The notes under the pieces were generated by a model. The model did not search any database. It was not told the DNA's origin and saw only the letters and a program-made list of their open reading frames with translations. This document shows positions 54,971 through 64,000 of a stretch of 64,000 nucleotides of DNA, piece after piece. The stretch's first letter is position 1, and every line of letters starts with the position of its first letter. The DNA comes from Cunninghamella blakesleeana (lineage: Eukaryota > Mucoromycota > Mucoromycetes > Mucorales > Cunninghamellaceae): assembly GCA_017871115.1 (NCBI GenBank), contig JAFCIZ010000001.1, positions 7,562,001-7,626,000 on the forward strand, given 5' to 3'. A program made the translations under genes and the position numbers.

Positions 54971-56537
54971 TTATTTGAAAACTTTTCCATCAGCAAAACC
55001 TTCGACTTCCCAAGCCATATACTTGTAAATTTCATCTTTCTTTTCTTCATATTGAGAAGGTTCAATCTTAACAAAGTTATATGATTCATAATCAGCAGCA
55101 TCATAGACTTCGAAAGGAACTTCTTGGCCACGGATAAGGAAGTAACCAGAAATAGAGTTATTGTTATTTTCCCCAATAACGACTAAAGTACCGAAAGCGT
55201 ATTTACGAGCCATTTCTAAACGATTAAAGAAACCGCCAATCAAGTTGTTAGACATGAATACCAAAGTAAGATCTTCAGGATACTTATAATCTACCTTCCA
55301 GATAGAATAACCTTCGGGATCATGATTTTCCCAAAACCATTTCATAGCTACATCAGTATTATTGTTAGAATACATACGTTTCCATTCATCCATGATGAAT
55401 TTGGAAGGAGGTAATAAATCCAATTTAGATTTAGGTTTAGGTGCAGGTTTAGCAGCAGGTTCTTCTTCTTCAGTAGCAGCAGCCTTCTTTTCCTTCTTGG
55501 ATTGTTGAGCAGCTTCAGGCTTCTTGGTTTCCTTCTTTTCTTTTTTAGGTGGAGTGTACTTCAAAGCTGTTTCACAAAATTCAATTTTACCAAGGAATTC
55601 AGCAAAGTGCTTTTTACTAATCATTGTTTTGAAGTAACGGTTGACATTTTTAAATTCATCACGGAATGCTTTATCAAAAAGTAACTTATAACCAAAACTA
55701 TTTAAAAAATTAAACATAAATACATAAATATGTATATTTATTGTAAATATTTTTTATGATAATGGTCGTGATGTTATATTTTTTTTTTCCCAATTCAAAA
55801 AAATAAAAAATAAAAACTTACACTAAACTGGTAGTTACACAAATGTCGGCAAAGGTAACATCTTCACCAACAAGATAAGTCTTATCCAAAAGAATTTTGT
55901 TTAAAACGCCCAATGATCGCTTTAACTTGTCAATAGCAGCATCAACACTAGGCTTGAGATAAGGAGAGTAACCCATTAAAGGTGATAACCAATTAGAAAG
56001 ATTGGTACTGATTTCATTATCAGAAAAGAAAACCCATTGAAGAATTAAAGCCTTTTCAGCTGGAGTTGTACCCAAAAGTGGTGAATCTTTCTTGGCTAGA
56101 GCATAATAAGCAATAGCGTTTGATTCAAACAAGTCCAACTCTGCACTTTCAAGAACCGGAACTTTACCTAACTTATGGCGCGAAAAAAAAGCTTCATCAC
56201 GTTCTTTTAAAAGATCAAAGTTTTGGAAATCAAAAGTTAGACCATTATATGCTGCCTAATATATAGATAAAAGAATAGTAATAATTATATAAAAAAAGGA
56301 GGTTTATTCTTGTTTTTTTTTTTTTTTCTGGTGCTTTAATTTCTCTTTTTTTACTTACTGCAATTTGGGCTTTAGCGACGCGTGGGTTACCAGGATATGA
56401 TTTAATAGTCTAGAATAAAAATAATAAAAACAGTGATTAAATGATATTTACATTTAATAAAACAAGTATCATTAATTTATATTTCTTTGTTTAATAATAT
56501 GTATTTATTTATACATAATACTTACACCAAGAGACAT
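54971..56537 (-). CDS. TEF4: Translation elongation factor eEF1-gamma (eEF1Bγ)
   Basis: Four exons: 56537-56526, 56409-56359, 56255-55822, 55697-54971. They sum to 1224 nt (407 aa). GST-N domain (TIKSYPGNPRVAKAQIAA, later ESNAIAYYAL), GST-C domain to about residue 205, a Lys/Ala/Pro-rich linker (about 215-265), and the conserved C-terminal EF1G domain (LDLLPPSKFIMDEWKRMYSN, then WKVDYKYPEDL, then FKVFK-type end EGFADGKVFK). It is the scaffold subunit of the eEF1B nucleotide exchange complex that recycles eEF1A. Codons are visibly richer in C-ending forms than in the neighbouring genes, consistent with high expression. The first coding exon is 12 nt (MSLG). Confidence 0.95.
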
Positions 56538-57055
56538 GTTATATATATATATATATATAAATATATAATATGAAAAAAGAAAGAAAAGGAAAGAAAAGAA
56601 AAAAAGTAGTTTCAAAAAAAAATTTCCATAAAATTTTTTTAATCATTTTATCTCATATTGGTCTTGTGGTGTACTAAGGTGCGGAGCTATAATTACTATG
56701 GAGAAGTAATAAAATTTTCAAAATACTGAATATATTTTTTTAAAAAAAAAGTATAAGATCGGGTTAAGCTATGATAAACATAACTTATGAAAAACAAAAT
56801 AGTAAATGAAAAAGATGGGTGTTAATAATATAAGGTATTTAGGGATAGTTCCAAAAAAAATCCGGTCAAATCTCTTAAAAAATCGGGGGCTGAATTTTGT
56901 TTTAAATCAGTATGCGTGTAAACTTTTAATTCTTTTTTCCTTCCTTCCTTTTTTTTTAAAAAAAAGTTAATTAATAATAAAAAACTAATGACATATAAGG
57001 ATTCAAAACATATAACAAGTATTTTTTGTTAATTTATTAATCATAAAATTATAAA
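56538..57055. promoter_or_regulatory. Divergent promoter, eEF1-gamma and DPP8/9-like
   Basis: Left: (TA)n at about 56540-56570 and a GA-rich purine tract (56573-56605), CT-rich on the eEF1-gamma sense strand. Right: TCCGGTCAAA (56861-56870), GGGGGCTGAATTTTG (56885-56899), a pyrimidine run (about 56930-56950) and T9A8 (56949-56965) about 90 bp before the DPP ATG. Confidence 0.5.
56861..56899. promoter_or_regulatory. Shared promoter element, copy 2 (upstream of DPP8/9-like)
   Basis: TCCGGTCAAA, a short spacer ending AAAAAAT, then GGGGGCTGAATTTTG. The blocks and order match 54808-54835. GGCTGAATTT also occurs on the sense strand upstream of RMT2 (complement of 62981-62990). Confidence 0.4.
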
Positions 57056-60000
57056 ATGGAGACAGCTTTTACTTTGGAGCAAATAAAATCACAAGTCAGA
57101 AAAGTACGAAATCAAACTCAAGCTATATATTCTAATCAAAGTATCTCCACCTGTAGAAACTTCATTTTTCATCCTACGCAACATAAACTTTATTTTTTAT
57201 CAAACTACGCATTTTTACAAGGTTATACAGCTCGTCAATTAATGTTTTACCAAGTCGACTACTCTTCTCTTTATTCAGAAACTCCAGGTAAAAATGACTC
57301 GTTGTACATATAGCTTATTTGAAAGATCTGTTTTTATTCAATCTATTTTTTTTCGCCACTTGATTTTTTTAAAATAATATAGATAATGAATTAAGATGGA
57401 CAAGAGTATTCGAAGAATATAAAATAAATCGTCAAGAAAACAATAGCTCACCAAGTAACCAAATGTTCTATCGTACATATACTTTACAAAATATATCTTC
57501 ATTTCAAATGATTGGAGAAAACGTAATAATAATACACCTTGGAAACATTTATGCTGGAAAACTTGGGCAGGTAAAAATTAATATAAATATATAATGGGAT
57601 AGCAATAGAAATAGAAATATATAGATAAGGGAACAATTCAGGTTATATATATATATATATATATATGTATTTATTTATTTATTTATTTCAATCATTATTT
57701 TTTATACAAATTTTTATACACATGTATAGATACCTACCTTAGTGTCATCTCGATTTGTACTTTCTCAAAAAAGCAAGTTTGTAACACCTAACCTTTTTCC
57801 TATGACTTCGAGTAATTACACATCTGTTAATGAAAATGCCAAAAAAATTACTGATGCTATTGGCTCTTCTTTTCGCAATGGTAACTTTCGATATGATCCA
57901 AAACTTGGTGGAATGAATAATGATTTGATAGCTTTTATTCGTTATCGTGATATCTGGGTTACGACAATGGAGGGGGATGAAGTGCAGCTTACTTTTTGTT
58001 CTGATCATGATTCATTAAGTTGTGGTGTTTCTGAATATGTTATGCAAGTAATAATATATAGACGTATTTATTTATTTACTTGTTTTAAAAAAAATAAAAA
58101 ACAGCCTTTTAGGTTTAAATTAATCATTTGTAAACTAATTTGACAATTATATATATTCGTATAATTTAGGAAGAGTTTCATAGATATACTGGTTATTATT
58201 GGTTCCCTTCTAATATTCCATCTGATGTGAATCGAATTTTATATTTGGAAACAAATGATGAAAATGTAGAATTGGTTTATTTTAGTGGAAATACTAAGTA
58301 TCAAAATAAAAATGATATAAAAAGCGATGCAACAAAATCAGAGTCAGCAAAATATCCTCGGGCAGGTTATCCTAATGTTAAAAGTCAGCTTTTCATTGTA
58401 GAATTTTCAAACTTGACAACTACAAAATCTTCTCCAAGTATTATTCATAAAAAACTCTGGGGAAATGATACAATAGAAAAAAATTATCCATGGGCAGAAT
58501 ATTATGTACGTTTTGGTTGGTTACCTGATGGAAAAAGGTAAGTAATGTGATATATTTATATTTCTTTATTTAAAAGTATTATGATTGACTTTTTCTTTCT
58601 TTCTTTCTTTTATATATACATATAAACACACACGCATATATATATATATATGATATAGTGTATGGGTACAACTATTATCGCGGGATCAAAAAAAAACAGC
58701 AGTAATACGAATTCCATACACATTATTCAAATGCAAAGAAAAATTTAAAATGTTTTCATTAAAAAATCAATCAAAATATTCGCAAAATAAAATAGAAGAA
58801 TTATGGTCAGAAACATCATTAGCTTGGATTAATATATCAGATGTATATTATTTTTTAAATACAAATGAAAGTAATAATAATAATAATAATATTAATAATA
58901 ATAATAATAATAATAAAGATGAATTAGCGGGAATTGAATTTATTTGGAGTTCTGAACGTACTGGATACAGGCACTTATATTACATATCAACATTAAATGA
59001 TCAACAACAATATAATAACATTAATCATCATACTGCTAGTATAAATGCAAATAATAATAAATATAATAGTAATAATAATAGTAATAGTAAATCAACTGTC
59101 ATACAACTAACTTTTGGAAACTGGTGCGTTGTAGATAAATCAATATATGTTGACCAAGATCGTAAACTGGTCTATTTTATGGCCAAAAAGGACACACCAT
59201 TAGAAGCCCATTTATATGTGACTAGTTATGCTCATCAAAATTACTCTACTCAACCCATAAGACGATTGACACCATTAGGATATAGTCATAATATTACAAT
59301 GGATATACGAACAGGTGTGATCGTCGACTCTATGTCTTCTTTACAACAACCTAATAGTTTAGTACTACGAAAATTAATATTTAATGATAATAATGATACC
59401 TTACCAACGGTGGATGATATGAACGATTACAATAATAACAATAGTAACCATACAAATGATACCTACCCATTTAAAAAACACATAGCAACACTGATACCTT
59501 CCACAACAACTATGGATAATATAAATGATAGTGAAATTCAAGAACTATTTGAAGAGCTAGTTATAGCTTCACCTACACCACCACCACCTTCAGAATTAAA
59601 TAGCCAACATACGGAAAACAATATAGTAGATTTACAAGTAAATCAGTTGCATAATGAAGAAAAGGAAGATGAAAAAAAAGAAAAAGAGATTAAATATTCG
59701 GATCATCAACCAAATGATAAATACATATTAAATGCCTCAGGTTCGTTTAATACTCAGTTAATAGATAGTTCAGAAAGTAGCTTAAAAACAACCCCTCAAG
59801 GTCAAATATTTGACTTTTTAACTTCAGATGGTAAATAATAAGAAACTAATATATTTATACAATACAAAAATAAAGATGAAAAAAAAAATAGGAAATATTA
59901 TTGTTAACAATAATAATAATAATATATTATTATTATTATTTTGTTTGTATATATTAGGTGTTAGATTGTATGGATGTTTATATAAACCATGGTTATATCA

Positions 60001-60890
60001 ACCAGGAAAAAGCTATCCAACGTTATTGCATATATATGGAGGACCAAAGACACAAATGATCACCAATGAATTTAAATTTCCAAGGATGCTACGATATTTG
60101 ATGGCCGTTTATTTTGGATTTGCAGTGGTTATTATAGATGGACGTGGATCAAGTGATAGAGGTTTAGAATTTGAAAGCCATTTGAAAAATAGATTAGGAC
60201 AAGTAGAATTACAAGATCAGATTGAAGGATTAAAATATTTATCAGAAAGCTGCTTTGGGGCATTACCAGCAAAAAGCAAATATAATAATAATAATAATAA
60301 TGAAGAAAATGATAATACAGAAAAATTGAAAAGTGTCATCGATCTAAACCGCATTGCGGTAACTGGCTGGTCTTATGGTGGCTACTTAAGTCTTTTAGCT
60401 TTATCAAGATTTTCTCATTTTTTTCGTATTGCTATTGCTGGTGCACCTGTAGTTGATTGGCATTTATATGATACCGCATACACTGAAAGATATATGGGAC
60501 TTCCAAATGAACATGAAAAAGAATATGATCAATCTGGTATATTACATTGGGTCGACGGTTTTCCTGAAGAGTAATAACAAAATAAAAATAAAAATAGCAA
60601 TAAATAGCAATAATAATAATAATATAATATAGTTATACTAAAAGCATTTAATTATTTATTTTTACTGTTTTTTATTTATATTTAGAGATAATCGATTAAT
60701 TATTGTTCATGGATTGATTGATGAGAATGTACATATTAGAAACACTGAATGCTTAGTTGCCAAACTCATCGAAAAAGGAAAACCTCATAAATACCAAGTT
60801 TATCCTACAGAAAAACATGGATTGCGGCATGCAACTGTAAATGAGCATTTTGAGGTACTGATGTTCCATTGTTTACTTAATTATTTATAA
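57056..60890 (+). CDS. Dipeptidyl peptidase 8/9-like serine protease (S9B)
   Basis: Seven exons: 57056-57287, 57383-57570, 57730-58047, 58170-58537, 58659-59830, 59958-60570, 60686-60890. They sum to 3096 nt (1031 aa). There is no signal peptide or membrane anchor, so it is cytosolic like DPP8/9 and unlike fungal vacuolar DPP IV. The N-terminal beta-propeller contains the substrate N-terminus-binding motif EEFHRYTGYYWFPS, very close to the DPP8/9 form. The alpha/beta-hydrolase domain has nucleophile GWSYGG (Ser898), Asp976 in LIDENVH and His1007 in KHGL, so the triad is intact. It releases X-Pro or X-Ala dipeptides. Several Asn runs and an acidic Pro-rich loop (about 660-760) are inserted in the propeller. 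The last exon reads through EVLMFHCLLNYL to the stop. Confidence 0.92.
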
Positions 60891-61405
60891 TATATTTTTT
60901 TAATCATACAAATAGCAAAATTATATAATAATAGCAATAATATTGGTAGTAATAGTAATAATAATAATTATATAGGAATATGTAAATACTTATAAACTAT
61001 AAAATAAAACCACTAATATATTTCATAAAAAAATCATAATTATGAAATAAAAAATATTATAAGTATATATTGAAATTCATTTGAAAAAATGAGTTTTTGC
61101 GTAATATATATCAATATATTAATATGGAAAAGACATGTATGAATATCAAAAAATTGACAAGCGCCTATTGATTATTTTTATTTATTTATTTTTTATTGTA
61201 TTTATTTAGACGAGGTTCATCTACTAAGTACAAAGCACATCTACTTTCGAACAAAATTTTTATCAAACTAAGACTAGCTAGCTATATGTACACGTCGTTT
61301 ATCTTGAAGTTATTAAATGCTTTATTTATTTAAAAAAATATGATATAAAAAATACATCTCTTTATTTTATATATACACATATATATTATAAATTAATTTA
61401 TCGTT
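60891..61405. other. Convergent 3' flanks, DPP8/9-like and RMT2
   Basis: Between convergent genes. AT-rich. A patch at about 61210-61310 (GACGAGGTTCATCTACTAAG) has more mixed composition but no ORF or RNA structure that I could establish. Confidence 0.45.
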
Positions 61406-62843
61406 CTATTGTAAGAATTTACAAACTGGTAACTTGTATTTTTCCAATACCCAATATCTACAAACAAATACAATATATATATATATGTTAATTCAATGGA
61501 CACACTCTTTATTATTATTATATCTATATATATGTATTAATGTATTGATTTGTTTTTTATTACCTTTGTCTAACGCCATCCCAAACACCTTTTTCATCAG
61601 CAGTAGGAATATCCATATCTATATATTCAGTATCTAAACCAAAATCACGAAGATCAACTTCAGACACTCTACAATAAATATCATGGAAGAATTGATTTGT
61701 TGCACCAAGACCATTAAACCAAGTATAAATCCCATCACTGTTTAAAATGTTGGGCACTGCATCATGGAAAGCACGTAAATCATCATAAAATTCTACCATT
61801 AAATAAAACAAAATAGAAAGATAAATAAATATAAAGTAAAAATAAAGGGGGGGGGGTTATTTTTTTTTTTTTTGCTTTTTTCTTTCTTTCTTTTTAATAT
61901 ACATCATTCTTATTATTATATATGTATACATACCTCCATAAGTGTCAAAGAAAATTCCATCAAAAGTGGTTGTTAAAGTAGGAACCATATCCTGCCATCT
62001 ACCAAATAAAATTGTCACGCCAGGTTTTTTATCCCAGCCCAATTCTTTCATATGGGCATAAACATCTGGGTGAGCCTCAATAATATAATGATTTTTTGGT
62101 TTATATTTTTGTAATTCCATATCAATCAAGCCAAGGCCAAAGCCAACGTTTAAAACATCCAATCCTTCTTTGGGACACATCACTTTAGCATGTTCTACCA
62201 TCAAGGGGCCTTCCCAACCCATCATTACGGCATCATTATTTGCATCCATTAATTTATTATCATCGTAATGTAATTTTTGATTTAAATAATCTTCATTCAC
62301 TACTACATCACCTTGATCATCATCATTAAATAATTTTTTCATTGCACGAATCACTAATTCAGATCGAACTCCTTCATCCACTAATCGTTCATATACTTCC
62401 ATATGTTTATTTTGAAGTGCCAATTCCCCGGCAGTGACCTCAGATTTATCAACTACATTATAAGGATGTCTTTCAGATAATAAATAATCAATGATAGCTT
62501 GATGTCCATGTTCTGCTGCATAATGAAGTGGTGTTCGACCTGTTTCTGTTCCATTAAAGCATACATCCGCTCCCTTTTCTGTTACAAGCTGTTTGACTCT
62601 GTCTAAATCATTAGCTATCACTGCTTCTATTAATTGATGACCGAGTTGGAGTTCTTCTTCAGTATAATCATTACTTTCTTCTTCTTGTTCTTGTTCTTCT
62701 ACTTGTTCTTCGGTAGTAGCAGTAGTAGCAGTAGGTTCGGTTGTATTCTCTACTTCAAGATCATTACTATCTTTATTTGTATTGTCTAAAACTTCTCCAG
62801 ACTTTTGTCTCTTGGCTTCTGATTCTTCTCTTAATAATTCCAT
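61406..62843 (-). CDS. RMT2: Protein arginine N-methyltransferase 2 (Rmt2)
   Basis: Three exons: 62843-61934, 61792-61564, 61457-61406. They sum to 1191 nt (396 aa). Fungal and plant Rmt2 methylates the delta-nitrogen of arginine on ribosomal protein L12. The N-terminal third is acidic. Ankyrin-type repeats follow (about 75-165, with TGRTPLHYAAEHGHQAIIDY). The class I methyltransferase domain has VLNVGFGLGLIDMELQ (motif I), YIIEAHPDVYAHM and FDGIFFDTYGGEFYDDLR. The last exon is easily missed because the frame stops (TAA) right after its donor. Spliced, it restores the conserved end RYWVLEKYKLPVCKF. Intron 1 carries a run of ten G (61847-61856). The start MELLREESEA is the first ATG after an in-frame poly-Lys shadow. 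Confidence 0.93.
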
Positions 62844-63385
62844 TCTTATTTTATAATAATAATAAAAAAAAAAAAAAAAAGAAAGAAAGAACGAAAGAAA
62901 GAGAATACTTGAATAAAAATTATTTGGATGGAAGAAAATTTTGAAAATCAAAAAAAAGCTTTTTTTTTTAAAAAAAATTGAAATTCAGCCAGCCTACAGT
63001 CACTGGTTTAAATGTAACAGTTGGTTATTGTTAAGTGCTTTGTGTTAAAATAAATAAATAAATATCCATTTAATAATATTGATAGGCCAGATATCTTCTT
63101 ATATATAACTTTATATACATAACTCTAAAACCATATTTGTTTCTTTTTTATATTCATATAAATAGAAATATATGTATATTCAAAATAATATTTCTTTTTT
63201 TTTTTGAACTTTGAATGACACAATTTTCATGCAAAAATATACATAAAAATTGATTGCTATATATGGAAGCTAACACCCATTAAATGTATTTTTCAATATT
63301 ATATATTTACTCTTTTTATTTTATTTCACTTAAATTAAAAATTTAAAAAAAAAAAAAAAAAACATTTATTGAACATAATTTCCAT
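62844..63385. other. RMT2 promoter and ACAD 3' flank
   Basis: The RMT2 side has a purine tract (about 62865-62905), T10A8 (62960-62977) and, on the sense strand, GGCTGAATTTCAAT (complement of 62977-62990). The right part is the AT-rich 3' flank of the acyl-CoA dehydrogenase gene, with a long A-run near 63345-63362. No gene was seen. Confidence 0.45.
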
Positions 63386-64000
63386 TTATAATTTTGATTC
63401 TTGAGGGAAAGTACGCATAGCTTGTCTAATACCTAAATCAGCCATAATTTCTTCACTACCACCCAAAATAGCCTATATATAAATAAAATTAAATAAATTG
63501 ATGAACAAACGAAATAGAAACACATAAATTATTATTATTTTGAGTAAAATAAATGAATGAATGAATGGAAAAACTTACAGCAAATTTGTAGGTACGTTGG
63601 AAAGCTTCGATATTCTTACCCATGCCAGTTCTAGTGATGGCACGACCACCTAATAACAATATAAAAAATAGAGAGGTAAATAAAAAGTTCATTTAAAATA
63701 AAAATACTATTATTATTATTATTCATTTACCAAAGATTTGACAAGCATCATCACTAATATTATGAGCAGCACGAGTAGCACGGAATTTTAATAAAGCCAT
63801 GGGGCCGAGAAGTTTAGTAGCTTGTTCAAAGAAATTCATCTTGGTCATTTGATAGGTCAAATTTTCATGCCAGTTTTCAACGGCTTCTAATTCAGAAATC
63901 TATAAGAGAGAGAGAAAGATTATTATTATTATTATTTAAAAAAAAGAAAAAGAAAAAATTAATGAACATTATATATATATCAAATAATACCAAATTATAA
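63386..64000 (-). CDS. Acyl-CoA dehydrogenase, C-terminal part, ends in SKL
   Basis: Partial gene running off the right edge. Exons seen: 63899-63731, 63649-63579 and 63472-63386, and perhaps 10 nt of another exon at 63991-64000. The last 109 residues form the C-terminal helical bundle of the acyl-CoA dehydrogenase family: ATRAAHNISDDACQIFGGRA, then TRTGMGKNIEAFQRTYKFA, then ILGGSEEIMADLGIRQAMR. The R-A..D..QIFGG.A and the ILGGSEEI motif are the FAD-contact and catalytic-region signature. The final residues QESKL form a PTS1 peroxisomal targeting signal, so the enzyme probably acts in peroxisomal beta-oxidation. Confidence 0.9.

Overview
The window is nuclear DNA from an AT-rich filamentous fungus. 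Evidence for this is the short GT-AG introns (mostly 60-130 bp) in almost every gene, the standard genetic code, AATAAA-rich 3' flanks, and Asn/Ser/Asp homopolymers built from AAT/AAC, TCA and GAT codons. The fungal character comes from RMT2, a GT62 (Anp1/Mnn9-type) mannosyltransferase, a Rom2-type RhoGEF and pantothenate synthetase. PEX16, a DPP8/9-type peptidase and a TMEM70-like protein, all missing from budding yeast, point to an early-diverging fungus. I infer Mucoromycota, probably Mucorales-like, but cannot name a genus. No transposon, tRNA, rRNA or CRISPR array was recognised.

I rebuilt 22 complete genes and one partial gene exon by exon. For every multi-exon complete model the exon lengths sum to a multiple of three, which independently supports the splice sites. 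Layout: 0.2-2.4 kb PIAS/Siz SUMO ligase (-). 3.7-27 kb is a run of nine + strand genes: a duplicated-domain regulator-like protein, a degenerate acyl-CoA synthetase-like protein, a PRELI/Ups protein, PEX16, a GT62 mannosyltransferase, an N-rich methyltransferase, a coiled-coil protein, an N-rich orphan and MPP10. 27.7-28.7 kb is an acidic orphan (-). 29.6-35.2 kb is the 19-exon USP7/Ubp15 deubiquitinase (+). 36.1-40.5 kb holds an AFG2-family AAA ATPase and a TMEM70-like protein (both -). 40.7-53.1 kb holds panC, FCP1, NAS2 and a Rom2-type RhoGEF (all +). 53.6-56.5 kb holds a phytanoyl-CoA dioxygenase-like protein and eEF1-gamma (both -). 57-60.9 kb is a DPP8/9-like peptidase (+). 61.4-64 kb holds RMT2 and the 3' end of an acyl-CoA dehydrogenase ending in SKL (both -).

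The genes are housekeeping and not an operon or cluster. Loose themes are peroxisome and lipid metabolism (acyl-CoA synthetase-like, PEX16, PhyH, ACAD-SKL, PRELI), ubiquitin/SUMO/proteasome (PIAS, USP7, NAS2, AFG2), ribosome and translation (MPP10, AFG2, eEF1-gamma, RMT2) and RNA polymerase II (FCP1).

The most notable observations are: a tandem family of phase-2 exons in the acidic tail of FCP1, whose last member carries an in-frame TGA; a set of coding microexons of 10-21 nt, including start exons of 12, 13 and 15 nt; an acyl-CoA synthetase-like protein that has lost its catalytic motifs and C-terminal domain; a duplicated domain of unknown function; and a promoter layout with sense-strand pyrimidine tracts and T(n)A(n) palindromes near the starts of most genes.
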